From Symbiodinium natans (taxonomy: Eukaryota > Sar > Dinophyceae > Suessiales > Symbiodiniaceae), in the NCBI GenBank assembly GCA_905221605.1, contig CAJNDS010001946.1, positions 124,001-188,000 of the forward strand: a DNA stretch of 64,000 nt, read 5' to 3'. The notes below the pieces were generated by a model. It did not search any database. It was not told the origin of the DNA and saw nothing but the letters and a program-made list of their open reading frames with translations. Of this stretch, positions 33,600 through 45,400 are shown piece by piece (position 1 is the first letter of the stretch; the number at the start of each line of letters is the position of its first letter). The position numbers and the translations under genes are program-made.

Positions 33600-34950
33600 T
33601 TAAGCACTCAGGGCTTCTTGAACGCAATACCAATGAGAGCAGAAAGCACCATGTGCGCGAGCATGTTCTGTGATGTGGGTTCGGCCACGCAAAGCCTGCA
33701 ACAGCTGTTAAACAGCTGGCCCTGCAAGTATCAAGGCAAGACTGGCAAGATCACGAGACCATGCCTTGAACAAGCCATCATGTCCAGTCCTACATGCAGT
33801 CCAGGCTCATCGAGAGGGTATCGGGCCAGCCTTCCGGGTAGACCAAAGTTGTATCGAAGACGCTGCATTACCAAACTCATGACCTCCTTAGCATCGGGTC
33901 CGAGCACTTGAAACTCGGACATGAAACAACCTATAACAACCTATTCACATCAGGTCGAGAGAATACATGTCTCCCCTAGAAGCAACCACGGTCGTGGCCA
34001 TGCAAGAACCTGACAGCAGAAGCAGCAAGTCCCCCAACGCGGCATGTGAAAACTGGGCTTTTAAACCAAAGAAAATTCCATCGTGTGCTGTGCGCTTCGG
34101 ACGGGCGTGCTGTGTGCTTCGGACGGGTGACGGGTTCCTCGTGGCCAAGCTTGGTGCCGCAGACGGATCACTCAAGGCGCTTTAAATTTGACAGTATCGG
34201 TGCGCATGTAGTGCGAACATGTGACTGAGCGACCCTAGTGAAACCCGTCCAAGACTCCATGAGCTCGTTGCCAGCGCTGCAGGGCTCCGTCGAAATCCAA
34301 GGGAAATTGGGAGGTGCACGTGACAGCAGCTGTTCCTTCGGGCCCGGAGACATCCCCCGTTGGCATCTTTCAAGCTTCAAGCTTCGCTGCATTCGCATGA
34401 TATCGGCTTTTTGAGTGCAATCAGGCTGCACACGAGAAATTCCAAGCGGACTCAAATTCTTCCTTCGTTGGATACACGCACCTCGACATGTGATATCAGA
34501 GCCCATTGAGGCGCACATGCACAACTGTTCTGACACCGTGCTGCAACGAATCAGGCCTGAATCTTCCCATGCAAAGCATCAAGCTGAGGCTTTCAGCAAA
34601 GCTGAGCATGGCGTTGGCAATGTCGGAGGTGATTCGTCCAGCCTGCCAGCGCGAAAAAAGCGACAAAACCACAGTGTCTCTTCACAACGCCGCAAAAGCT
34701 GAAACACCTCGCTGGCATCTGCAAGTGCCCACTCCATCTCCTCCACATGGCCATAGAAGCTGAGCATCATTCCCTCCTTGTCAGGTGTGCTCTTGTACTG
34801 GAGACTGTATCGGCATACGCCGGACCCCTGTCCTGCAGGAGCGTCTCCAACTCGCAGTCTGGGGGCAGAGCCCCAATTGACACTAGTGGAGGGCAGTATG
34901 CCAGCGCTGGTCCTGCGAATACTTGCTGCACACTCGACCCACAGCACATG
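33600..34950 (-). CDS. unrecognised gene, candidate exons
   Basis: Not recognised. Minus-strand protein-like stretches: about 34850-34690 (EGMMLSFYGHVEEMEWALAD), about 34640-34560 (SDIANAMLSFAESLSLMLCM), about 33922-33780 (DAKEVMSLVMQRLRYNFGLP) and about 33665-33600 (NMLAHMVLSALIGIAFKKP). They are helical and amphipathic and share strand and order. No domain could be named. Confidence 0.45.
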
Positions 34951-36050
34951 CGGACGAACACTCGCCCCCTAGCCCTCGCGCGTGCGCGGTATAGTGTCAG
35001 AGCTGGCTTGCTGTCTTAGTCTTGCAGGCTGCTTTTCGCTTTCGGACACGGGCTTTCGCGTCGTCCGACTCGGAACGGGTTCCGACTCACGCGTCCTGAC
35101 TCAGAGGTATTTTTCTTGAGATTCACTGGGAGTGTGGCCCATGTTCATGCAGTAGGACAGCACGCGCATATGCACCTATACTTGACACGCAAGCAAACGC
35201 ACAAACGTCCCAAGAACTGATGTCCTTCTGTTGAATCAAAGCGGCGGGCATGGTTTGCAGCTAGGGGAACCTGTCACACCGCTAGCCCAAAATCATGTAC
35301 GCAAATATATTCTCGTTGCAAACAGGGTGGTCGAAGTGTCTAGGGCTAGCCCTAGCCCAAAGCGTGGTGCGGAAGCGAAGGCGACTAGAGTCATGACTGA
35401 GCGCTTGCTCGCGCGCGACTAGAACTATAATTAGAGCGCCCACTGAGCTGCTGCAACGACGGCCGCACCTCTGTAAAAACAAGTACCAGTCGCAGCCAGG
35501 CATTAGGCCCAGTCGGCCCAGGCCACATTGCACCATGCGGTGCACCATGCAGCGCACCATGCTGCGAGATGCGCCGCCCTGCTGCCAAAGGGAGCAGCTG
35601 CTATAGTCTATGCATACTCTCAAGCACCAAGAGCCAGAGGTCAGGGCGCATGTAACTCACGAAGCAATCACTGAATCGTGCTGACCACATCTTGAACCCG
35701 ACACTGGCTTCGACAGAGGCGCTCGCGCACTGATGTGAACTTCGTGAACATGAAAACCGCCTTGCTGGGGGCAGCAGCGATGCAGCCCAAGTGAGATAAG
35801 TGAGGCTAAGGCTCCTCAGCTGCTCCTCACGCACGCAATCGAACACGGGCATGCAGCATAGCGCGGCACAGCATAGCGCGGCACAGCATAGCACGGCACA
35901 GCATAAAGCACGGCACAGCATGGCATGGCACAGCATAGCACGACACGCACTGCTCGCACCTCCCGGCCAACCCCGACCACCCACACAGGCACAATCCCCC
36001 ACGCACCCGCCACGCACCCAAAACGCCCACACCCACACCCACAATCCCCC
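34951..36050 (-). other. mostly non-coding; one candidate exon and a minisatellite
   Basis: The minus-strand stretch at about 35735-35601 (GFKMWSARFSDCFVSYMRPD) reads like an exon or C-terminus but is alone. The rest, including the GCGC-rich and TAGGGCTAGCCCTAGCCC segment near 35340-35420, shows no gene. Confidence 0.35.
35852..35945. repeat. 15-bp minisatellite (CAGCATAGCGCGGCA)n
   Basis: About six tandem units with progressive variation (CGCGGCA, CACGGCA, TGGCATGGCA). It keeps several frames open on the minus strand as a Cys/Ala-rich artefact. Confidence 0.9.
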
Positions 36051-36057
36051 ACCGCCA

Positions 36058-36876
36058 CTACTCTTGATTGCCACTTACACAAGCGCGAAGTATAGAGGAC
36101 TCTCGTACCGCGAATGCTGGCCCAAGCCCTGGCAGCAGCAGCATGCAGGCGAACTTGGCTGCCCATGCCCACCCAATCATGCCCAATTCAGGCCCATGTC
36201 CGTGGACCCTCACCCCGAACTGGCACCTCCTCCCTCGCTGACTTGGATGGCTCCCCGAGCTACCAGCATACGGACTACCGTAAACTGCAGCCGAAACTTG
36301 CAGCCAGGGACCGTTTGAATCCTTGCTTTCAACTTGCCTCTGGGCATGGCGATTGCAAGTCGCTTCAAAGTTCAACCGTTGAAGAGTTCCGGTTCTTTTG
36401 CCTTCCGAGCCGGCAAGTTCTCTTTTGTCATGACTCGCACCCCTGGAGCCATGGACTGATGCATCATTCGTCACATCGCAGGTGCATGGTTCATCAGGTC
36501 CCGCCGAGGGCGAATTCATGCTTTGAACAAACAATACAGCCGACCGTCTGCTGAGAAGGCCATCTCCTGAAGGCACAGACATGAGGAGATGCTGAGCTAT
36601 CTTCAGCAAGGCACTGAAACGCGCAAAGCGCAAGAAAAGTCTGCCAGTCGCCTCAGCGATGGGCGCAGGCGCGCAGACTTTGAGTCCGGCCGGCTGCCAG
36701 GTGCCATTGAGCTTTACTGAACAGGCGGTGGAGCGGGCACCGGCAGAAGGCCCGCACGGCCTGCTGCAAAGGCGAAGAGCAACTCTCAAGTCACTCCTCG
36801 TCTCGCCATGCATCGCCCTCACAGCTAGGGCTGTGGCGACAGTTCTCAAGCAACCAGGCGGAAATCCATATGCCAA
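36058..36876 (-). CDS. weak candidate exon
   Basis: A 272-codon minus-strand open frame. The part at about 36690-36520 (GRLFLRFARFSALLKIAQHL) could be coding; much of the rest is compositionally unremarkable. It may contain introns or be chance. Confidence 0.25.
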   Translation of the reverse strand: MAYGFPPGCLRTVATALAVRAMHGETRSDLRVALRLCSRPCGPSAGARSTACSVKLNGTWQPAGLKVCAPAPIAEATGRLFLRFARFSALLKIAQHLLMSVPSGDGLLSRRSAVLFVQSMNSPSAGPDEPCTCDVTNDASVHGSRGASHDKRELAGSEGKRTGTLQRLNFEATCNRHAQRQVESKDSNGPWLQVSAAVYGSPYAGSSGSHPSQRGRRCQFGVRVHGHGPELGMIGWAWAAKFACMLLLPGLGPAFAVRESSILRACVSGNQE

Positions 36877-37293
36877 CGATGATCGCCAGCAGCATTATCA
36901 ACCACCTCTGACCCAAGTAGAAAGCTGAAACCGCCCCAAGTATGCAAAGTCCCAAGCTGATTTGCACTGAGGCCTGCCGCAACAGCGGCAACAACTCTCC
37001 AGCTCCTCGGGCTCCTGCAGAAGATGGGGGGAAGCTGGAGAACAGCTGCAATTCTGCAGTTCCGAGACGAGGTAGTATGAGGGCATCTCCTCGGATGCTT
37101 CGCTATCTGCCTGGTCATCCGTGGCAGGGGAATCCTGAAACAGCTTCATCCTGCCATCAAAGACAGGATGTGCAAGGAAATCGTGCATCGAGACCGAAAG
37201 CTTATCGCTTGCACGTGCAAGGGCGCGCAAGGTCCTAGCTTCGTCACGCACAGCAGCGGGAGTAACCTTGCAGCCGGAAACCCAACCTTCCAA
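36790..37293 (-). CDS. unrecognised membrane protein, two candidate exons
   Basis: Exon-like stretch 37293 to about 37080 (RTLRALARASDKLSVSMHDF, then SEASEEMPSYYLVSELQN) is followed by about 37050-36800, which contains two hydrophobic helices (ISLGLCILGAVSAFYLG and WLIMLLAIIVGIWISAWLL) separated by only a few residues. It looks like a hairpin-type membrane anchor near a C-terminus. The family is not recognised. Confidence 0.5.
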
Positions 37294-38430
37294 CCTAGGC
37301 CTTCACTGAACGGCTCCTGAATGGCGAACCTGCTTGGGCGACTTGGCAGCGTGCTCTTCAAAACATTCTGCAGCCTGAGCAGTTTCGCAGCGAGACAGCT
37401 CCAGATGCACCTGGCTCATTCCTAGCGTGCCTTTAAAGTGCCCGCGCCAGTGAGCTTCCCAAGCATTCTGACCTTGGCTTCATGTGCTGAGCACCTCCTC
37501 TTTACGGATCAGGTTTCCAACGGCGAGGCGCCATAGAGGGAACCAGCCTGTCCCAGTCCTGGCTCACCTTGCGAACAACAATGAACTGTGGTTGCATTGA
37601 TTATATATATATATATATGTACGTATATATACATATATGTACATATGTAGTGCCCCCACCCCTCCCAAAAAAAAAATATAAAAACAAAAAACAAAAAAAG
37701 GTATGCGCCGGTAGGCAGGGCCAGTCTGAGCTCTAAGGTTCCCTCTAAGCCCAAAGCCCTGAAACCCCCAAAGCCCTTTTTTCTCCAAAACGACAGAGCC
37801 CCAAACCAGAAGCCCTGAAGCCCAATAACCCCTAAAACCTTCTTCCCTTTTCGGAACCTACTTCCGAGCGGATTTGGGGAATGAATGAATGGACAACCGT
37901 TCCGCCAACCACAGAGGCTTACCTGGTAGTCTTCCGGCTTGGGTCGGATTCCGATTTGCACGCCGAGGCCTTTAAAAGTAAAGATTTCATTGCCACACGC
38001 GGAGGGCCCAGAAGACTGGCTGGGCCCGGGGGGGAGGAAGGGGCGCGCGACTGTCAGGAGCTCGATTCCAAAAGTTCCTAAGAACACCCGACCATCACAT
38101 GCTGTCTAGCTTCCGCCAATCGGACCATGCTCTCGGCATCCTCCTTGCTACAACGCCTAAGCTCAGCTTGCCGACCGCAACTGCAAGATTACAAAATGAC
38201 GCATACGCTTTATTTGATTGATCCAGACTTGCTTCAAGCATAGGCACTGCGATGCCTCGCGTAGCTGAAATGTCCTTGGCGCAGCTGCGTTAGACTCGCT
38301 TCTCGCTGCCATCCCACTGCGCAGATTGTCTCAGGAGTGCCTCACTGCTTCCCTCGCCAGCTTGCGATGATCTGCCTGCTGTCTGCAGGAACTCTCACCC
38401 CGCTGCAAGGGGGAACGAGGGTCATCAGGG
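37294..38430. other. no supported gene; (TA)n microsatellite and A-run
   Basis: Contains TATATATA/GTACATAT words at about 37600-37650 and an A-rich run at about 37668-37700. I see no exon. Confidence 0.45.
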
Positions 38431-38432
38431 GC

Positions 38433-38768
38433 TCAGGAGGGTATCACCTCGAAAAGATAAGCGAAGTGTGGATCCGACTCGTTGACCTGGTCCAGAGCGA
38501 CGGAGCTCATGTTCAGAACCGGAAGTGACAAATCTGCGTGGTGGGCCTGCCCAACCACCATAAGACCTTTGACAAGCGCCTCAGTCCCGGTTCTGCCATC
38601 TTCTGCCCAAACGCAAACAGGGCACAAGGCAAACCACGAGAACCAATTTTTCCGCTCGCCATGACTGCTTTGCAGTTCGCAGGCTTGCGCCCAAAACTGT
38701 GACTGATAAAACAGCTTGCGGACCCGTCCTGCCCAAGCAGCCGAGAAAGCAAGCAGGCAACGCTGCAA
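38433..38768 (-). CDS. unrecognised candidate exon
   Basis: Minus-strand open frame with a protein-like second half (EALVKGLMVVGQAHHADLSL, then VALDQVNESDPHFAYLFE). Family unknown; borders not resolved. Confidence 0.35.
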   Translation of the reverse strand: MQRCLLAFSAAWAGRVRKLFYQSQFWAQACELQSSHGERKNWFSWFALCPVCVWAEDGRTGTEALVKGLMVVGQAHHADLSLPVLNMSSVALDQVNESDPHFAYLFEVIPS

Positions 38769-38899
38769 AACGGCTCGTGCTTAACACGAGGCAGCAGTCG
38801 GCCGATTCTGACGGCCCAGACATCAGACGAACTGTAACCAAGAAAAGCTATATAGCGAGAGTTTGTCTCAGAGGGTGCCATGCTTCTGCCTTCTGCTCA

Positions 38900-39400
38900 C
38901 AGGACCGATCATTCATGATGGATCAGACATGGCCTGGATGCACCTGGCAGCAGTGAAGCCAATTCTACGGCAAAGTGAAGTAAGCGTGAAAACTGGGAAG
39001 TTGGCATCGAGAAAACCTCCAACAGGCATGGGCTTGAAGGTACATTCACATGCTAAACGTCTTCGAAGAGAGAGAAGTCATTGTCAGACATCGCATGCAT
39101 CTCTGTGTCCCAGACATCCCTCTCCCTACAAACTTTTCACACACACGCACATGCAAACGGATAGAGACACAGGCAACGCTTCTTCATGAGCATTTTTCAG
39201 AAGGAACACATAGAACCTTCAGCTCTCCAGCGTAGAAGAAGCCCCGTCGAACCCTATCGAACCAGTCACGAGTTCGTCGACCTCCGTCGAACCATTTGGT
39301 CCAGTTCCATCCAGTTTCGAGCGTTTCCGCCGTTAGGCCTCGGGCCCTGACTCCTAGGTGGGTTTAACAGCATAAATACAACATTCCCTTCTAGCTTAAC
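38900..39400. other. no supported gene
   Basis: No exon signal on either strand. A short GTCGAACC-rich repeat (GTCGAACC, ATCGAACC) is visible at about 39245-39290. Confidence 0.4.
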
Positions 39401-39412
39401 CACGCAATGCAA

Positions 39413-39652
39413 TCATTCTCCCTCACGATGTTGCGTTGCAGCCCTCTGAATGTGGACCGGGGGGGGGGTGAAAAAGACGTGCCAGCACTTTCTTTTGGCC
39501 GCCTCTGCGTCCAGATCCCCGTCCACCACGTCCACATCGACCACCAAGTCCAAGAAGTCCTCTTGCAAGCCGCGCACAGCACTTCCGTCAAGCATGGGGC
39601 GGGACAAACAAAACCACAGTGTGACCCATGATGCTGCCTCTACGTGCAACAT
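39413..39652 (-). CDS. unrecognised candidate exon next to the tandem array
   Basis: Minus-strand stretch reading RGLQEDFLDLVVDVDVVDGD followed by LDAEAAKRKCWHVFF. It lies just downstream of the five-unit array on the same strand and may be the end of that gene. A nine-G run is at about 39460. Confidence 0.35.
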   Translation of the reverse strand: MLHVEAASWVTLWFCLSRPMLDGSAVRGLQEDFLDLVVDVDVVDGDLDAEAAKRKCWHVFFTPPPVHIQRAATQHREGE

Positions 39653-39859
39653 AATGGAACTGATGACCTGCAGCAGCTAGTTTTCTAAATCTGCCAGCAC
39701 GCGCGGGGAGGGAGTGGGGGGCGGAACTGCACTGCCATCAACGGAAAAGCAGCTTAGGCCAAGTAGCCTCTTCTGACACCTCTGGCACCACTTGGAGCCG
39801 CCACCTCGTGAGCTCCACGTGACAGTACTGCATGCACATGTAAGCGAATGAAAGCAAGA

Positions 39860-42215
39860 CACGCGTCATCTGTGCGAGTCTCATCTTGTGCAGACTGCAC
39901 CATGACTCCCACTACCTGCACAACAACAAGCATGGGCAGCGTGCAGCGGCGACTGCACATTGCGAATTTGCGGCCTCCTCAGAGGCGATATCCAGCACCT
40001 GAAGGATCTGAAGGATACAACGTCTTATGGCATGGTGGCCAACTCGCACTTTGCTTTGTACTGGGCGTGGTCAGCTCTGTAGCGGGCCTGGGTACTGTCC
40101 AACGTATCCAACGTGCACGCAGACAGTGGGCCCGACGCTCGACTAGGCGAGGAGTTTCGACGTGCCTCGGGTGTCCTCCCAAACGTGCAATCTAGGTCTA
40201 GCCTGCAGGGAAACGCGCACAAGGTCTGCACACGAGGATGTTGCCTTTGGTAACTTGAATGACACCATGTCAATGACGATCCGAGTTGGCAAGCTTAGCA
40301 GCGCTTGAAAACTTGAGCACCCACTTCCTCCTTGCACGGTGCTTGTCGAATACAAGTTTCATCTCATCTTCCGCGGTCCATCTCAGACTGTCCGCCACTT
40401 GCCACGCCTGCTCATCATTCTAGTCATGTCTTATGCAGACTGTAGTGTACCATGAGTCCCACTCCTGAGTATAGCAGCAGGGACTGCAACGACTGCACAT
40501 TGATAAGTTCTGGCCTTCTCGCGAGCCACACCCTGGACCTGACATGACTGTCCGCTCAGCTCTTGCTTCGTCATGGGTGTGTGGTCAGCCTTGTAGCGGG
40601 CCTGCGAACTGTCCAACGTGTCCAACGTGCACACAGATGTCCGACTCGATGAGGAGTCCAGACGTGCCTCGGGTGTCCTCCCGTACGTAAAATCTAGGAA
40701 GGTCCAAAGCGAGGCCAACTCCCATGAGGACTGCACACAGGCTTTTGCCTTTCACAGCTTGGATGAAATCACGTCTAACACGATCCGAATTGTCAAGCTT
40801 TGTTGAAACTTGAGCGCTCACCCCCTCCTTGCACAGTGCTCGTCAAATGCAGGTTCCAGACTCACAACGGCCTGCAGATCTTTTCAACTGTGAGAAAGGC
40901 AATAAACCACGGAGCACCAAGCCTGGTCATCGTTTTGAGTCTCATCTTGCGCAAGCTGTACCATGAGTCCCGCTACCTGAGCACAGAAGCACAGAAACAA
41001 AACATGGCCGGCATGCTGCAACGACTGCATATCACTGATTTGCGACCTCCTCGCGAGCAACAGTCTGGACCTGAAGGGTGCAAAGTCTTATGGCATGGCG
41101 GCCAACTCGCTTCTTGGTTTGTCATTGGTGCGGTCAGCTCTGCAACGGACCTGCGAGCTGTCCAACGTATCCAACGTGCACGCAGATAGTAGGCCAGACG
41201 TTCGACTCGACGAGGAGTTCAGGCGTGCCTCGGGTGTCCTCTCAAACGCAAAATGTAGGAGTGGTCAATGACGATCCGGCTTAGGAAACTTGAGCACTCA
41301 CTTCCTCCGCTCACACTTCTCGTGGAATGCAGGTTCCAGACAAGCAGCGACCTGCTCATCTTTCAGCTAGCACAATTGCAACCAACTTGCTGCAGATCAA
41401 CATGCCTGGTCACCGTATTGAGTCTGCACCATGAGTCCCACTACCTGACACCAACAAGCCAGGGCCATGGGCAGTGTGCTGCAGCGACTACGCATTGCCC
41501 GTTTGCGGCCTCCTCACAGGCGATATCCATCACCTGAAGGATATGATTGTCAACTTGGATTTTGCTTTGGTATTTGTGCCGTCAGCCCTGTAGCAGGCCT
41601 GGGAGCTATCCAACGTATCAAACGTGCACGCAGATAGTGGGTCAGACGTCCGACTCGACGAGGAGTTCAGACGTGCCTCGGGTGTCCTCGCAAACGCGCA
41701 TTCTAGGTCTAGCCTGAAGTCAAACTCCCACAAGGGATGTTGCCTTTGACACCTTGAGTGACACCATGTCAACGACGATCCGAGTTAGCAAGCTTAGCAG
41801 CGCTTGAAACTTGAGCGCTCACTTCCTCCGCGCACACTTCTCGTGGAATGCAGGTTCCAGACAAGCAGCGGCCTGCTCATCATTCAACTAGCACAAAGGC
41901 AACCAACTTGCCGCAGATCAACATGCCTGGCCACCGTATAGAGTCTCGTCTTGGGCAGACTGCACCATGAGTCCCACCACCTGACACCAACAAGCCAGCC
42001 GCCGTGGGGAGTGTGCTGCAGCGACTACGCATTGCCCATTTGCGGCCTCCTCACAGGCGATATCCATCACCTGAAGGATATGATTGTCGACTTGGATTTG
42101 CTTTGTCATGGGCGCGGTCAGCTCTGTAGCGGGCCTGGGTGCTGTCCAACGTATCCAACGTGCACGCAGATAGTGGGCCCGACACTCGACTCGACGAGGA
42201 GTTCAGGCTCTTGAC
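39860..42215 (-). repeat. tandem array of five diverged units of about 450-550 bases
   Basis: A landmark word, CCAACGTATCCAACGTGCAC with small variants, starts at 40099, 40613, 41162, 41610 and 42146, so the units are 514, 549, 448 and 536 bases long. Around it each unit repeats the same order of words: GACTGCACCATGAGTCCCAC, a GCGGCCTCCTC segment, GATATCC.TCACCTGAAGGAT, a GTCAGC...GTAGCGGGCCTG segment, and GTGCCTCGGGTGTCCTC. On the minus strand each unit carries a short frame around EDTRGTS or GRTPEAR, partly shifted between units. I read this as duplicated exon-plus-intron blocks of one unrecognised gene, or a non-coding satellite. Confidence 0.85.
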
Positions 42216-42229
42216 AGGCTCCTGGCCAA

Positions 42230-42478
42230 TCAATCAATTCCTTTAGCCAAAGGTGAGCCAGTCAAGCTGCCCGCCAAAACAGGCATCCCCAAATCCTTAA
42301 CTGATGGCAGATCTGAGCTGGAGACCAAGTCCTCGGGCACGTCGGAGTCCAGCGCTTCCACCAGGCCAGCTTCCACAGCGCAGCGGATTCTTCGCTGAAG
42401 ATCGTTCGAACACCCTTCCTGTCTCAGTGCCCGCAACAAGACCCTCATAAAGGTATCTCCTGGGCTCCGGGAACACAT
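42230..42478 (-). CDS. unrecognised candidate exon upstream of the array
   Basis: Good protein-like minus-strand stretch: FMRVLLRALRQEGCSNDLQR, then VEALDSDVPEDLVSSSDLPS. It directly precedes the tandem array in the direction of transcription and may be part of the same gene. Family not recognised. Confidence 0.5.
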   Translation of the reverse strand: MCSRSPGDTFMRVLLRALRQEGCSNDLQRRIRCAVEAGLVEALDSDVPEDLVSSSDLPSVKDLGMPVLAGSLTGSPLAKGID

Positions 42479-42724
42479 TGCACAATCACACCTGCCATCT
42501 GCATGCCATGGTATCTCAACGTGTCACGACCTCCCAACAAGAAGCCAAGGTGCTTAAACTACTGCCCACATACTCTTCATCCTCTTCATACTCTTGGGAC
42601 GCCTGGGCCTCGACCGGCTGCTCCTCCTTGCATCGGATACCAAGCACGAGTACCGTGGCAGCCACAGCCAGCTGCACACTTGCGTCTGTCCAACCGAATC
42701 TGTTCATGAAGCGAGCTTGGGGGC

Positions 42725-42885
42725 GGGGGGGGGGGGGGTTAAGGCCTGCAGCCTATGTAGTCTGTATGGCACATGCTTCTACAATCTCGCAGGCGATACT
42801 GCATCTACTCTGATTCAGGCCTTGCTCGTGTTTCAAGGGACTACCAAAGGTTCTGGTGTGATTTCTTGGGGGGGGGGGGGGGGGG
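42725..42885. repeat. two poly-G tracts
   Basis: Fourteen G residues at 42725-42738 and eighteen at 42868-42885 on the plus strand, read as C-runs on the sense strand of the surrounding minus-strand gene. Both fall between candidate exons. Confidence 0.9.
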
Positions 42886-42921
42886 AGGGCGGCCTGACCA
42901 ACACAGGACTCGCAGCAATGC

Positions 42922-43399
42922 TTACAGAGTCTTTTTCCGGAGCTCCTGCATCTCCACCAAGTTCTGCTCATCACCCGCAGGACCCTCACCCTCCAACTCT
43001 CGAGGGGGTTCACCTTGATGATCTTCGTGATCTTCATGATCTTCATGATCTTCATGATCTTCATGATCTTCATGATCTTCATGATCTTCAGGTGCTTCAT
43101 GCGCGTCATCAGCTTCTTCAGCTTCATCAACTTCATGCGGTTCAGGTGCTTCATGTGCGTCATCAGCTTCATCGACTTCATGTGGTTTCTGTGATTCATG
43201 TGGTTCCTCTTGCACGACCGATTTCGAATGGTCCTGTGCTTCCTGCACGTCGCTTTGCTGCGCCTCTTCTGGCACTGCTAGCTCCTGTACCTCGGTCACC
43301 TCGGTCTTCTTCGTTTCCTTTTCACCGGGTCTGTGTCGCCGCTTCGGAGGTGGTATCTTTGGCGGAGCAGGCTCCTTTGATCAGTGTGATGTTTGACTG
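42922..43399 (-). CDS. acidic low-complexity exon with Glu-Asp-His repeats
   Basis: Minus-strand exon beginning KEPAPPKIPPPKRRHRPG (basic, proline-rich) and turning strongly acidic (EVQELAVPEEAQQSDVQEAQ). It then has imperfect copies of HEVDEADDAHEAPE and about seven HED triplets encoded by a 9-base ATGATCTTC repeat (plus strand, 43019-43090). Probably a disordered segment of the unrecognised gene whose other exons lie at 43.6-45.4 kb. The low complexity prevents family assignment. Confidence 0.5.
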
Positions 43400-43568
43400 T
43401 AGAATCCGGCCATCTTTTCTACTGCAGCAAAGTCTCGTAGGCTCTTGGTGCAACAGTAGCAGCAGGTTCCGCTGGCATGGCCAGTTGCCGCCAACCGGGG
43501 CCTTGCCATATTGCCAAGTGATTAGTTTGTTTCTTTCTCCCCTCGCCTCGCATCTGTCTCAGAAACCG

Positions 43569-45400
43569 CTACCATGGCTTACCATAGACGCTGCGGCCCA
43601 CGTCGTCATCTTTGGACTGATTGTGGGTCTCCTGCGCGACAGGCATGACACTGTCAAGATCCGCCTGCAAGTTCACCCCAGCACATGCGACTTCAATCTG
43701 CTGCAGAAGGCCAGGCCATGGCAAAATGGAGGTGGCGAGCGCTTGCACAAGCACATGTCCGATTCCAGCAAAGAGCCTGAGCTCCTGCTGCGAATTCTGG
43801 TTGCTTGGCTTCGCTATCGTGAAGTTGTGCTCAATGTACGTGAGCCCGTTCTGGCCTCAGCTTTGTTGGACAGGTCATGCCAGTCTGCGCAACCGCACGC
43901 GGCCCTGCGATCGAGCCCGGCTAGCCGCTGTGTTGGTCCATACATGGCCAGGTGGCCCTGCAAGCCAGGCTGGGTTCGCCTTGCAACGAGGGCTTATAGG
44001 GCTCGCATGAATGCCTGCGCTTGTCTGAGTCTGTGCACCATTTTACGCGGGCATGTCTCGGGTGGACCCGACGAGGAGCAGGGGTACGAGACATGTTGTT
44101 TAACTGCAGTCGAAACACGGAGGAGACGGAGATGGCGATGTCGCCAATTCGCCTACCCACGTCAGAAGCTGTGCATGGGAACCCTTTGTTGCCTTTGCTC
44201 TGCGCCCAGTGGGCGGATGGATGGACAACCCCTTGATTTTTTTCGTGCCCCACGTCATGTATTGCCAATATACTGCCCATGATGATGAGCAGGCGTCTAA
44301 TCGTAACGAAAACGGTATTGATTTTCATATAGCAGAACATAAAGATAAGGTGTCAAAAAAGGCCGATGCCACCGTTTGCAAACAGACCGGTTGCTTCTAG
44401 CATGCACGGGTTACAAAGCAAAGGGGTTATGGGAGTGGGATGCTCCCAAAGCGTTCACAAAGGAGGAAAGCTGCAAGGGGGAAGCGATGAACCAAATGTG
44501 GCGGTGATCCAGCCATCCACCCCGCTTCGTCCGAGCACAAAGTGGTCGCATCGAAGACAGCGGGCCCAATGCTTTCACAGAAACGCGGCTTTCACTGCAC
44601 ATTCCGAAGCTCTGGGAACGCCAAGGCAACTCAGAAATTACCGCACTGCACCTCGTCTGCCCTTCTGCCGCCGCCGCTTGGCACCAGGACTAAGCACGAT
44701 GATCTTGATCTGCCGGAAACTCAGAGCTAATGTAGATGACGTGGCATCCCCGAGCCTATCTGTCCGAAGAAACGAGTGCCCGCCCAACCTCATCATCTGG
44801 CCTGACCAGATGCTGGGTCCGACTCTCGTGTTGCGAATACACACGCAGAAAACTCGAGAACACCAAAATAGGCCCAACATGCCTGACTCACCGCTTGCCA
44901 TCGAGTTGCTGCCCAGGCTGAATCTTCAGCGGGGCCAACCGAGCCTTGACTTGCGGCTTTGTTGTCCAAAGCAGTGGCACGGCGTCGTGGTCGGCTTGGC
45001 CAACATCCAACGCGCGTGCAACCTGGAAGAGTTGGGAGAAAAGCCGATTGACGTGCACTTGTACATCTACGGTTTGCCAACATGTGCTTCCAAGACTCAG
45101 CAGGCGGGAGCAGCATCTGTAGGTCGGCTGCTGCGCATCAGGAATACCTCCGCTTCTGACCATGAGCCAGTGCCGCCTAGCCAAGTTTGTGTTAATAAAG
45201 ACCGTTGCTGGCCTCGGGCAACTCCGGATACGGGCTGCCCCCCACCATACAAGCGAAGCTCGACCCGAAAAGGAAGGAGTAGCGGAACAGGGCTATTCTG
45301 CAACAAGCTGAATGCCCATCTGCAGCAGCCTGCCATAGACTGCAGATTACCAACCAAAACCGTGCCCCCTGCCAGCGCAGCCGCAGGAGCATCAGAACCT
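43569..45400 (-). CDS. unrecognised gene, candidate exons
   Basis: Minus-strand stretches in order: about 45300-45200 (FRVELRLYGGGQPVSGVARG), about 45095-44905 (DVQVHVNRLFSQLFQVARAL, then VPLLWTTKPQVKARLAPLKI), about 44850-44690 (MMRLGGHSFLRTDRLGDATS), about 44200-44120 (DVGRRIGDIAISVSSVFRLQ) and about 43830-43600 (AGIGHVLVQALATSILPWPG, then LLQQIEVACAGVNLQADLDS). The last is a long uninterrupted frame. The long plus-strand frames over 42594-44282 and 44366-45544 are antisense and show no motif. I cannot name the protein. Confidence 0.45.

Noticed and set aside
42594..44282. 562-codon open frame on the plus strand
   Set aside because: Antisense to better protein-like minus-strand stretches, no domain motif, and kept open by G-runs and the ATGATCTTC repeat.
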